From contig NZ_JAAGPI010000054.1 in NCBI RefSeq assembly GCF_017104715.1, positions 1 to 45,523 on the forward strand: a stretch of 45,523 bases of DNA. The letters are read 5' to 3'. Positions 34,961 through 42,632 of this stretch are shown one piece after another. The notes below the pieces were generated by a model, which was given only the letters and a program-made list of their open reading frames with translations, was not told the DNA's origin and did no database searches. The position numbers and the translations under genes are program-made. Position 1 is the stretch's first letter. Every line of letters starts with the position of its first letter. Origin of the DNA: Burkholderia sp. Ac-20365 (GTDB lineage Bacteria > Pseudomonadota > Gammaproteobacteria > Burkholderiales > Burkholderiaceae).

Positions 34961-35752
34961 TTACTTGAGGCTACCCGACAGGAACTGCTTGAGGCGCTCG
35001 CTCTTCGGCGTGACCAGCACTTCCGACGGCACGCCCTCTTCTTCCGTGCGCCCCTGATGCAGGAACATCACATGGTTCGACACGTTGCGCGCAAAACCCA
35101 TTTCGTGCGTCACAACGATCATCGTGCGGCCCTCTTCGGCGAGCTTCTGCATCACCTTCAACACTTCGCCGACGAGTTCGGGATCGAGCGCGGAAGTCGG
35201 CTCGTCGAACAGCATCACGTCCGGGTTCATCGCCAGCGCGCGCGCAATCGCCACACGCTGCTGCTGCCCGCCCGACAGATGCGACGGATACTGCTTCTCC
35301 AGACGCGGCGCGAGGCCCACTTTCTCCAGATACTCACGCGCGCGGTCTTCGGCTTCCTTGCGCGACACGCCGAGCACGTGAATCGGCGCTTCGACCACGT
35401 TCTCCAGCACGTTCATGTGTGCCCACAGGTTGAAGTGCTGGAACACCATCGCGAGCTTCGTGCGGATGCGCTGCAACTGCTTGTGATCGGCGACCTCGAA
35501 GTTGCCGTGCCGGTCGACCTTGGTGCGCACCGCTTCGCCATCGACGACGATCTGTCCGGCGTTCGGCCGTTCCAGAAAATTGATGCAGCGCAGGAACGTG
35601 CTCTTGCCCGACCCGCTCGCACCGATGATGCTGATCACGTCGCCCTTGTTGGCATTCAGCGAGACGCCCTTGAGCACTTCGTTATCGCCATAGCGCTTGT
35701 GGATGTCCTGCACGGCGAGCTTGCAGGCTTCCGTTTGTGTCGTGTGGAGCAA
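34961..35752 (-). CDS. aotP: Arginine/basic amino-acid ABC transporter ATPase
   Basis: The ATP-hydrolysing subunit of a polar amino-acid importer (HisP/AotP family), 263 aa. It has Walker A GASGSGKST, Q-loop VFQHFNLWAHM, signature LSGGQQQR, Walker B VMLFDEPTSALD and switch His in VVTHEMG. The start is a TTG with GGGAGAG about 6 nt upstream; there is no better ATG, and conserved KLAVQDIHKRYGDNEVLKGVSL begins soon after. It is 57 nt downstream of aotM. The name hisP is equally valid by sequence; the aot name follows the argR neighbour. Confidence 0.93.
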   Translation of the reverse strand: MLHTTQTEACKLAVQDIHKRYGDNEVLKGVSLNANKGDVISIIGASGSGKSTFLRCINFLERPNAGQIVVDGEAVRTKVDRHGNFEVADHKQLQRIRTKLAMVFQHFNLWAHMNVLENVVEAPIHVLGVSRKEAEDRAREYLEKVGLAPRLEKQYPSHLSGGQQQRVAIARALAMNPDVMLFDEPTSALDPELVGEVLKVMQKLAEEGRTMIVVTHEMGFARNVSNHVMFLHQGRTEEEGVPSEVLVTPKSERLKQFLSGSLK

Positions 35753-35809
35753 GATGCTCTCCCAGAGTGAAGACGGTGAAACGGATGCAACAGGCAGTCA
35801 ACGCGGCGA

Positions 35810-36520
35810 TCAGCGCCGCACGGCCAGATACGCGAGCCAGTGGCGTTCGGCGCGCCGGAACAACGCAACCAGCGCGAACGATACAGCAAGATAGATCAGC
35901 GCCGCGAGCCCGAATGCCTCGAACGAACGATACGTTGCGGAGTTCGCATCGCGGGCAACCTTCAGCACGTCGGGCACGGTGGCCGTGAAGGCGACGGTAG
36001 TCGCGTGCAGCATCAGGATCACTTCATTACTGTACAACGGCAGCGCACGGCGCAGCGCGGACGGTATCACAATCCGCCGGTACATCGTGAACCAGCTCAT
36101 GCCATAGGCACGCGCGGCTTCGACTTCGCCATGCGGCGTCGCGCGAATCGCGCCCGCGAAGATCTCGGTCGTGTACGCACAGGTGTTCAATGCGAACGCG
36201 AGAATCGCGCAGTGAAACCCGCTGCGGAAAAACGAATCGAGCAACGCATGCGAGCGCACGAATTCGAGGCTGTACATGCCCGTGTAGATCAGCAGCAATT
36301 GCACGTAGAGCGGCGTGCCGCGAAACACGTAGGTATAGAGGCGCACAGGCGTCGAGAGCCAGCGCTTCTTCGATACGCGCGCCACCGCAAGCGGAATCGA
36401 CGTCACAAAGCCAATGCCGATCGATGCGACCAGCAGCCACAGCGTGACGGCAAGTCCCGAGAGGCGCTGCCCGTCCCAGTAAAGGAACGCGCGCCAGAAC
36501 TGGTTGAGAATGTCGATCAT
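35810..36520 (-). CDS. aotM: Basic amino-acid ABC transporter permease (HisM/AotM)
   Basis: A membrane permease subunit, 236 aa, with about five helices. The EAA loop that contacts the ATPase is visible as GEVEAARAYGMSWFTMYRRI, and FRGTPLYVQLLLIY is the usual first-loop motif of polar amino-acid permeases. An ATG with GGAGACGACC upstream sets the start. It is 32 nt downstream of aotQ and pairs with it as a heterodimer. Confidence 0.93.
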   Translation of the reverse strand: MIDILNQFWRAFLYWDGQRLSGLAVTLWLLVASIGIGFVTSIPLAVARVSKKRWLSTPVRLYTYVFRGTPLYVQLLLIYTGMYSLEFVRSHALLDSFFRSGFHCAILAFALNTCAYTTEIFAGAIRATPHGEVEAARAYGMSWFTMYRRIVIPSALRRALPLYSNEVILMLHATTVAFTATVPDVLKVARDANSATYRSFEAFGLAALIYLAVSFALVALFRRAERHWLAYLAVRR

Positions 36521-36552
36521 GGTCGTCTCCTGTCTCGTGTGCGTAGCGCGTT

Positions 36553-37242
36553 TTACAGTTCGGCGTGCCGCACGCCCGTCGAATAGCGCTTCTCCAGCCA
36601 GATCAGCACGAGATTCGATACGGTCGTGATCGCCAGATAGATCAGCGCGGCAACGAGGATGAAGAAGAACATGTTGAAGGTGCTCTTGCCCGCGTCCTGC
36701 GCGGCCTTGACGACATCGGCGAGACCGATGATCGACACCAGCGCCGTCGCCTTCACCAGCACCTGCCAGTTGTTGCCGATGCCCGGCAGCGCGAAGCGCA
36801 TCATCTGCGGAAACAGGATGCGGGCGAACACGCGCGCCCCGCTCATGCCGTACGCCGCGCCCGCTTCGAGCTGGCCGCGCGGCACGGCGAGAAACGCGCC
36901 GCGAAACGTTTCGGTGAAGTACGCGCCGTAAATGAAGCCCAGTGTCAGCACGCCCGCGATGAACGGGTCGATATCGAACTGCGGCAGGTTCAGCGCGTCG
37001 GTCAGATTGTTGACGGCGATCTGGATGCTGTAGAACAGCAGCAGCATCAGCACGAGGTCGGGCACCGAGCGGATCAGCGTGGTGTAGCCCGTCGCGATCG
37101 CGCGCATCGGCCGGTTCAGCGACAACTTCGCCGCCGCGCCGATCAGGCCGAGCACGACCGCCGTTGCGAGGGAAAGAACCGACAGCTCGATCGTCTTGAT
37201 CGTGCCGTCGAGGAGCACCGGGCCAAAGCCATAGAGGAACAC
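36553..37242 (-). CDS. aotQ: Basic amino-acid ABC transporter permease (HisQ/AotQ)
   Basis: A membrane permease subunit, 229 aa from a GTG start at 37242, with GGAG about 6 nt upstream; an upstream in-frame start at 37305 would add Cys-rich residues not seen in the family. MFLYGFGPVLLDGTIKTIELS matches the HisQ/AotQ N-terminus. The EAA loop is QLEAGAAYGMSGARVFARI. It is the first gene of the aotQMP-argR operon. No binding-protein gene precedes it, where one is usual. Confidence 0.92.
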   Translation of the reverse strand: MFLYGFGPVLLDGTIKTIELSVLSLATAVVLGLIGAAAKLSLNRPMRAIATGYTTLIRSVPDLVLMLLLFYSIQIAVNNLTDALNLPQFDIDPFIAGVLTLGFIYGAYFTETFRGAFLAVPRGQLEAGAAYGMSGARVFARILFPQMMRFALPGIGNNWQVLVKATALVSIIGLADVVKAAQDAGKSTFNMFFFILVAALIYLAITTVSNLVLIWLEKRYSTGVRHAEL

Positions 37243-37653
37243 GCGTGTCTCCTGTGAGTTATCCGGACAGCCGCAAGCGCTGCGGCATGGCGCGGATACT
37301 CGCAAGCAAAAATAATTTGCTCAAACGGGGACGCGTGGCTTTTGTGCGTCGCAACATTCTTGAAGGCGCGGCGTGACGGGCGTTTAACGCCCGCTGTAGC
37401 GAGCGCTATCCATTTGTAAGCGGACAGCGCGCGTGCGGCACGTGCCGCGAATTCGCAAGTTTCGGGTCGCTTTTTCGATAGACGCGCGCGGCCCTCTGCA
37501 CGCCCGCAAACCCGCGCCGATTGGGGCTTTCCCTGAAAGACAGGCGCGCGCGATGCTGTCAGGCGCTTGCCGTCGAACGCCGTGCGCGAGCGCACGCGTT
37601 AGACTTGCTCTTCCCTTTCGCTGCGTGATGCTGTTCGCCAACAGGATCGAAGC
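37243..37653. other. Divergent intergenic region
   Basis: About 410 bp between the leftward aot operon and the rightward methyltransferase gene. A weak leftward promoter candidate is TTGAGC, 17 nt, GAGTAT on the minus strand (about 37321 to 37293); the -10 is poor. A short GGGCG-TTTAA-CGCCC hairpin is at about 37378-37392. No binding-protein gene or remnant was seen. Confidence 0.5.
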
Positions 37654-38262
37654 ATGACACTGAGCCCCGACGCCACGACACTCGCCGCCTATGCACGCGA
37701 TGCCGCCCGCTACTCGCGCGACTGGCTCGACCAGCCGCCGCCCGACGACATGTACGCGCTGTGGGAAGCGCATTTGCTGCCCACGGGCAAGACGGCCGAC
37801 ATCGGCTGCGGCAATGGCCGCGACGCCGGATGGCTCGCGGACCACGGGTATCGCGTGACGGGTTTCGATGCGTCGGAAGGCTTGCTCGATGAAGCGCGGC
37901 GGCTGTATCCGCAGATTACGTTTCGCAGCGCAACGCTGCCGTCGCTGGCTGAAATCGATGAGCAGTTCGACAACGTGGTGTGCGAAACGGTGCTGATGCA
38001 TCTGCCCGTCGACGCGATTACGGATGCGATCGACAACCTCCTGCGCATCCTGCGTCCGAGCGGCATGCTGTATCTGTCATGGCGTGTGACGGAAGGCGCG
38101 GACGCGCGTCACCCCGACGGACGGCTCTACTCGGCGTTCGAGCCTGCGCTCGTCACGGACGCGCTGTCCAGTTGCGTCATCCTGTTCGCCGACGATACGA
38201 CGAGCGCCAGTTCCGGCAAGCGCGTTTGCCGCATCATCGCGGCGAAGCGCTCGGAAGCCTGA
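37654..38262 (+). CDS. Class I SAM-dependent methyltransferase, substrate unknown
   Basis: A 202-aa cytoplasmic protein. The SAM-binding motif I is TADIGCGNGRDAGWLADHG (about 47-65), followed by VTGFDASEGLLDEAR (motif II acidic residue) and FDNVVCETVLMHLP (motif III region). This is the compact methyltransferase 11 type fold; nothing in it identifies the acceptor. It stands alone, divergent from the transport operon and convergent with the patatin gene 15 bp away. Its stop codon lies in the loop and stem of a perfect hairpin. Confidence 0.85.
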   Translation: MTLSPDATTLAAYARDAARYSRDWLDQPPPDDMYALWEAHLLPTGKTADIGCGNGRDAGWLADHGYRVTGFDASEGLLDEARRLYPQITFRSATLPSLAEIDEQFDNVVCETVLMHLPVDAITDAIDNLLRILRPSGMLYLSWRVTEGADARHPDGRLYSAFEPALVTDALSSCVILFADDTTSASSGKRVCRIIAAKRSEA

Positions 38263-38272
38263 GCGCTTCGCC
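38241..38272. terminator. Bidirectional hairpin over the methyltransferase stop codon
   Basis: A 12-bp perfect stem (GGCGAAGCGCTC paired with GAGCGCTTCGCC) with an 8-nt loop. The TGA of the methyltransferase lies at the loop/second-arm border, and the patatin stop codon is 5 bp beyond. No T-tract is present. The position suits a shared terminator of convergent genes. Confidence 0.5.
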
Positions 38273-38277
38273 CCATC

Positions 38278-39309
38278 TCAATCGATACCGAGGCATGCGC
38301 GGATTGCAGGCAGATTCGCCTCGACAGCCGCGCGCCCTTCCGCGATCGCCGGCCCCGCCCGATGAAAATCGAAGATGCCCATGCCGGCGAGGCGCGGCTG
38401 GATCAGGATATCGGCGGGCTCGCCCGCGAGGCGGCTGCGCGTGATTCGCACCTGCATGATGTCGATGCTTTGCGCGATCGAACTGAGCATCGACGGCACG
38501 CGCGCGCTGGGCGCGGGCGGTACGCGCACGTCGCGCGAATACTGTTCCGGCGAAGGCTGCAGCCATGCCGGAAACGGCTTGCCGTTGCGCCGCAGTAGCG
38601 CGGGCGGCGCAGGCGTGGCGATTTCGGGCGGCGGCGCATCGGGATCGAGCGCGAGCAGACCGGGTTCCTCGATGCTCGCCGCGATGGTTTCCTCGACGGG
38701 CATCGGCGGCAGATCGACTACCGCGCCGCCGAAGTCGCGGCCGTTGAGAATGTCGTTGTTAAGATCGACGGCGATCACACAGTCGGCCCGCATGCCGCGC
38801 GCCGCCGACACAGGCACCGGGTTCGACAAACCGCCGTCGACGAGCCACACGCCCTCGTGCAGCACAGGCGTGAAAATGCCCGGAATCGCAATCGACGCAC
38901 GCACGGCGTCGACCACGCCGCCTTCCTGAAGCCAGGTCTCGCGGCCGGTATCGAGTTCCGTCGCGACCGCGGCGAACGGCATGTGCAACTGGCTGATCTC
39001 GCGCCCGTTGAAGCGGTTCGCGAACACCTGGATGACTTTCTTGCCGCCCAGCAGCCCGCCCGAAAACCGCAGATCGAGCAACCGCACGACCGACTGCCAC
39101 GTGAGCCCCGTGACCCACTCTTCCAGCCAGTCGAGGTCGCCGTTTGCGTAGACGGCGCCGACCAGCGCGCCGATCGATGTGCCCGCGACGAGATCCGGCT
39201 TGATGCCCGCGTCGTGCAGCGCGCGGATCGCGCCGATGTGTGCCCAGCCGCGCGCGGCGCCGCCGCCGAGCACGAGGCCAATGCGCTTGTAGCGTCGACG
39301 AATGGCCAT
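38278..39309 (-). CDS. Patatin-like phospholipase / esterase (RssA type)
   Basis: A 343-aa predicted cytoplasmic serine hydrolase with the Ser-Asp dyad of the patatin family. The oxyanion loop GLVLGGGAARGWAHIGAI is at about 11-28, the nucleophile elbow GTSIGAL at about 43-49 (Ser45), and the dyad Asp is in WLVDGGLSNPVPV. After about residue 200 the chain is Pro/Ala-rich (DPDAPPPEIATPAPPAL) before a final conserved DIMQVRITRSRLAG region. A GGGAG ribosome site precedes the ATG. The substrate is unknown; lysophospholipase or lipid esterase activity is the family expectation. Confidence 0.92.
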   Translation of the reverse strand: MAIRRRYKRIGLVLGGGAARGWAHIGAIRALHDAGIKPDLVAGTSIGALVGAVYANGDLDWLEEWVTGLTWQSVVRLLDLRFSGGLLGGKKVIQVFANRFNGREISQLHMPFAAVATELDTGRETWLQEGGVVDAVRASIAIPGIFTPVLHEGVWLVDGGLSNPVPVSAARGMRADCVIAVDLNNDILNGRDFGGAVVDLPPMPVEETIAASIEEPGLLALDPDAPPPEIATPAPPALLRRNGKPFPAWLQPSPEQYSRDVRVPPAPSARVPSMLSSIAQSIDIMQVRITRSRLAGEPADILIQPRLAGMGIFDFHRAGPAIAEGRAAVEANLPAIRACLGID

Positions 39310-39403
39310 TGTTGTTTTCTCCCTTGTTTGCAGGCGTTTTCTGATTGGACCAGCGCGGCCGCCTTTTGTTTTCAGTGTCCGCGTCAGGGTCCGCAGCCTG
39401 CCG

Positions 39404-39985
39404 TCAATGCCCGCGCATCACGTCCGAGCGCGAGGTCGTGTAGACGACGTGATTGACGTCGAAATGCACGTTGAAAAAGCCTTCCTGCGTCACGCCGCCC
39501 TCGCGCCACTTCCAGCTCCACACCGTCTCGGGTTTGAGCGGATAGACGGCAACTTCACCGGGCTTGCCGAGCAGGCGGCGCACTTCGTCTTCCGTCATGC
39601 CGGACCGGATCTTCGCGAAATTGGCCGCCGTCAGCACTTGCGTGATCGCCTGCAGCACGCCGTCCGGGCCGATGTCGACCATGTACGTGTTGAGGCCTTG
39701 CGGGCCGCGCGGATATTCGAGCCGCTTCGAGCCGTCGGTGAACTGGCGCTCGGTTTCGGGCTTGCCCATCTGGTCGCGGATCTGCGCTTCCGTCGTCACG
39801 CCGGGCGTGAGTCCTTTCAGCAGAAGCGCATCCGGTTTGACGGCGTTAAAAAATTCCTTGAGCTTTTGCACGGCTTGCTCGCTCTGCTGGTCGTCGCAGC
39901 CGGCGAGTGCGGACAGCGCGCCAGCCATGGCCACGGAAAGCATCATGTTGCGCAACGAGGTGCGATTGATCATCTTCGATGACAT
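39404..39985 (-). CDS. BamE/SmpA-like lipoprotein
   Basis: A protein of 193 aa from the ATG at 39985 (MSSKMINRTS); an ATG at 39973 is equally possible and the 40030 start is unlikely. The signal peptide ends in the lipobox SALAGC. Asp follows at +2, which in the E. coli rule would retain the protein in the inner membrane. The mature part has two BamE-like units: PGVTTEAQIRDQMGKPETE and RSGMTEDEVRRLLGKPGEV, each followed by beta strands. BamE itself has one such unit and helps outer-membrane protein assembly, so this two-unit version may have another role. It is 94 nt upstream of the patatin gene on the same strand. Confidence 0.82.
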   Translation of the reverse strand: MSSKMINRTSLRNMMLSVAMAGALSALAGCDDQQSEQAVQKLKEFFNAVKPDALLLKGLTPGVTTEAQIRDQMGKPETERQFTDGSKRLEYPRGPQGLNTYMVDIGPDGVLQAITQVLTAANFAKIRSGMTEDEVRRLLGKPGEVAVYPLKPETVWSWKWREGGVTQEGFFNVHFDVNHVVYTTSRSDVMRGH

Positions 39986-40807
39986 GCGGGATACAAACGT
40001 ATGAACGACACAGAGCATAACCCGGTGCACGGCCGGATCGCGAACGAAGACCGCGCAGATATGTATGGAAAGTTAAAGAATTGCTACGCGAGATTTCTCG
40101 CGTGAGACGCGCGGTGGCGGATGAAAGCTAAAGGAAGGCGTGAACGATGACGTGGCGACGCATGCGGTTCTCGTGGATAGCGTTTCGGCCAGAAGCAACT
40201 TCTGCTTCTGGCCGTGACGCAATTTTCACCGCTATGGACGGCTGCCGTGAAGGCTGCCGCTGGCCCCTCGACTATCCTGCAAGTGCTGACAATCTAGCGT
40301 CAGCATCGAAAATGTGCGAGAGCGCGTTTACACCGAATTGGCTGACAAATTGGCACAAACGCGTGCGCGTCCGCCGGCTGCATCATGCACCCGGCTGACC
40401 CGGTCGGCCCGGTTCGCCCGGGTGTGCACTGCGTAGCCGACCTACGCGTGACGTGACGGACCGACCGGCGTCGAGGTCCGTGGAGGCCGCCGCCTCGTCA
40501 CGCGAGTGCGCATCGCGCAGGCTTGCGTCGTTGGCGGCGACACTTGCACATTAGCGCCCGCGCGCGAGAGATTCCGTGCGACGGCACACGAACTCAACAC
40601 GCTTGTGCAGGTGGCCAACGCATTTCGCGCCCTGTTTTCAGGGGTTTTTCGCGTTGTCGTCCGCACGGCCTTCCGTCTGCACAAATCCCGACCCTGCTGA
40701 CGTCAGGGGCATGATCAGCCCGCCAGCAGGAACGGGAGCCCTTTGGCACAATCCCGTTTTCCGCACGCCAGACGGACCAGCGTCGTCCTTGCACGAGGTT
40801 CTTGCAC
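39986..40807. other. Gene-poor interval with several hairpins
   Basis: About 820 bp between the BamE-like lipoprotein gene and the monooxygenase gene. I see no convincing coding region; the short ORFs at 40147-40398, 40506-40700 and 40594-40908 lack protein-like composition or ribosome sites. It holds a strong hairpin at 40187-40213, a CGCGAGA-TT-TCTCGCG inverted repeat near 40087-40102, a GCGTAG-CCGAC-CTACGC hairpin near 40431-40447, and a run of CCCGG motifs around 40390-40420. It could include a small RNA, but there is no promoter/terminator pair that I can identify. Confidence 0.6.
40187..40213. terminator. Strong hairpin, possible terminator
   Basis: An 11-bp perfect stem (GGCCAGAAGCA paired with TGCTTCTGGCC) with a 5-nt loop. 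On the plus strand AATTTTC follows after 7 nt. No gene ends nearby on either strand, so its role is unclear; it could end an unannotated transcript. Confidence 0.4.
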
Positions 40808-41830
40808 ATGACGATGGTTGGCCGCACATCGATTGCCATGATTCCTTTTTCCGTCCTCGATCTTTCTCCCATCACGGCCGGCGCGAGCGCGTCAGACGCG
40901 TTCCGCAACTCGCTGGATCTCGCGCAGCACGCCGAGCAATGGGGTTACAAGCGCTTCTGGCTCGCCGAGCATCACAACATGACGGGCATCGCGAGCGCGG
41001 CGACATCCGTTGTGATCGCGCACGTGGCGGGCGGCACGAAGACGATCCGCGTCGGCTCGGGCGGCGTGATGCTACCCAATCACGCGCCGCTCGTGATCGC
41101 GGAGCAGTTCGGCACGCTGGCGTCGCTATATCCGGGGCGTATCGATCTGGGCCTGGGCCGCGCGCCCGGCACCGACCAGACGACGGCGCGCGCGCTGCGC
41201 CGCGATCTGCATGGCAGTGCCGATTCGTTCCCTGACGATGTCGTCGAACTGCAGCGCTATTTCGCCGATCCCGTGCCGGGGCAGCGCGTGCGCGCCGTGC
41301 CGGGCGCGGGGCTGCATGTGCCGCTGTGGCTGCTCGGCTCGAGCCTGTTCAGCGCGCAGCTGGCGGCGGCGCTCGGGTTGCCGTTCGCGTTCGCGTCGCA
41401 CTTCGCGCCTGATTACATGATGCAGGCGCTGCATGTGTATCGCGCGCAGTTCCGTCCTTCGGAAACGCTCGACAAGCCTTATGCGATGGTCGGCGTGAAC
41501 CTGTTCGCCGCCGATACCACCGATGAAGCGCGCCGCCTCTTTACGTCGCTGCAGCAGCAGTTCATCAATTTGCGGCGCGGCACGCCGGGGCAGTTGCAAC
41601 CGCCGGTCGATCATCTGCCTGCGTCCGATATGGAGTTGAGTAGCGTGCAGCACTCGCTTGCGTGTTCTGTTATCGGCGATCGCGGTATGGTGCGCGACGG
41701 TTTGCGCGCGATTATTCAGCAGACGGGTGCTGATGAGGTGATGCTGACGGCGCAGATTTATGATCACGCGGCGCGGTTGCGGTCGTTTGAGATTGGGGCG
41801 CAGGTGAGGGATGAGGTTGGTGGTGGCTGA
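40808..41830 (+). CDS. Luciferase-like (LLM class) flavin-dependent monooxygenase
   Basis: A flavin-dependent oxidoreductase of the bacterial-luciferase-like superfamily, YhbW-like subgroup, 340 aa from the ATG at 40808, which has GAGG 9 nt upstream. Homologues often begin at the second candidate, MIPFSVLDLSPI (40838), giving 330 aa. Conserved blocks are FWLAEHHNMTGIAS, IRVGSGGVMLPNHAPL, YPGRIDLGLGRAPGTD and FASHFAPDYMM. The reaction would use reduced FMN and oxygen on an unknown substrate. The last 60 codons are markedly G/T-rich on the coding strand, next to the pentamer tract and palindromic copy C. Confidence 0.92.
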   Translation: MTMVGRTSIAMIPFSVLDLSPITAGASASDAFRNSLDLAQHAEQWGYKRFWLAEHHNMTGIASAATSVVIAHVAGGTKTIRVGSGGVMLPNHAPLVIAEQFGTLASLYPGRIDLGLGRAPGTDQTTARALRRDLHGSADSFPDDVVELQRYFADPVPGQRVRAVPGAGLHVPLWLLGSSLFSAQLAAALGLPFAFASHFAPDYMMQALHVYRAQFRPSETLDKPYAMVGVNLFAADTTDEARRLFTSLQQQFINLRRGTPGQLQPPVDHLPASDMELSSVQHSLACSVIGDRGMVRDGLRAIIQQTGADEVMLTAQIYDHAARLRSFEIGAQVRDEVGGG

Positions 41831-41836
41831 GGGATC

Positions 41837-41923
41837 TGGTTTGGTTTGGTTTGGTTTGGTTTGGTTTGGTTTGGTTTGGTTTGGTTTGGTTTGGTTTGGT
41901 TTGGTTTGGTTTGGTTTGGTTTG
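41837..41923. repeat. TTTGG pentanucleotide tandem repeat (17 units)
   Basis: Seventeen uninterrupted GG pairs with period 5, starting 6 nt after the monooxygenase stop codon and running into the left end of palindromic copy C. It replaces the usual GTCTTGCGACGC-type end motif there. All six frames stay open, producing artefact ORFs with KPNQT or similar repeats. It is likely prone to slippage. Confidence 0.97.
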
Positions 41924-42628
41924 CCTGGCTTTGCGATGGCATCCGCGTTTTGTCTTGCCTGCTTCAAGCGTCGCCCCTGTGCGGGGCGGCACCTACTTTT
42001 CTTTGCCGCGGCAAAGAAAAGTAGGCAAAAGAAAGCCGCTGAACACCGCCAGTTCTTTGTTGTTGCCCACGGGCCCCCAGCGGCCCCGTCCTGTTCGCGG
42101 CATCGCTGTTCTCGATGCCCGTTGCCAATGCTTCGAATTGGCTCATCACCCGCTTCACACTCTCGCGTTGCCACTGGCGCGATCGCATCTCCCACGTTCC
42201 ATAGCGGCAAACTGTGTGTAGGTTTTCGCGGCTTATGCCTTTCACTCCGGACTGAAAAACACGATCGGTGTCGTAGGAGCGCCAGGGTGTGAAGCACTAC
42301 GATCGACACACAGTTTGCCACCTGGGCGGCATTAGCCATTCGCTGTCGCTGGCTGTGCTACGGGTGATTGGGATGGGTGAGGCGCCGGTTCGAAGCGCGG
42401 GCAACGGGCATCGAATGGCAGAACGCCGTTTGAAGTGGAGGAACTGTTGGGGGCCCTCAGGCGGTGGTCAAGAGCGGGCGGTGTTAGCCCGCTTTCTTTG
42501 CTTACTTTCTTTGCGGCGGCAAAGAAAGTAAGTGCCGCCCCGCACAGGGGCAACGCCTGAAGCAGGCAAAACAAACCGCGGATGCCAGCGACAACACAAG
42601 CAAACCCCAAAAGCGTCGCAAGACAAAA
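41924..42628. repeat. Large palindromic dispersed element, copy C
   Basis: Same layout as copies A and B. The left 32-nt hairpin at 41993-42024 is the CTACTTTTCTTTGCCG subtype and the right one at 42501-42532 the CTTACTTTCTTTGC subtype, as in copy A. The central pair GGCAAACTGTGTGTAGG on the left has a one- to two-base variant on the right. The right end closes with AAAGCGTCGCAAGACAAAA, 4 bp before the hydrolase stop codon; on the left the end motif is lost to the pentamer tract. It fills the gap between two convergent genes. Confidence 0.9.
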
Positions 42629-42632
42629 CACA

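Noticed and set aside
40346..40370. Sigma-54 promoter (TTGGCACAAACGCGTGCG)
   Set aside because: Spacing between GG and GC is one base too long and no target gene lies close downstream.
40506..40700. Small ORF of 64 codons in the gene-poor interval
   Set aside because: No ribosome site, no membrane or domain pattern, and overlapping frames of similar length on both strands.
41837..41923. Phase-variable switch for the monooxygenase gene
   Set aside because: The tract starts 6 nt after the stop codon, so slippage cannot change the reading frame.
41712..41942. Minus-strand ORFs with KPNQT repeats
   Set aside because: Created by the period-5 TTTGG tract, which leaves all frames open; not a gene.
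7634..42628. CRISPR array
   Set aside because: The three repeats are about 700 bp long and tens of kb apart; there are no short regularly spaced repeats or cas genes.
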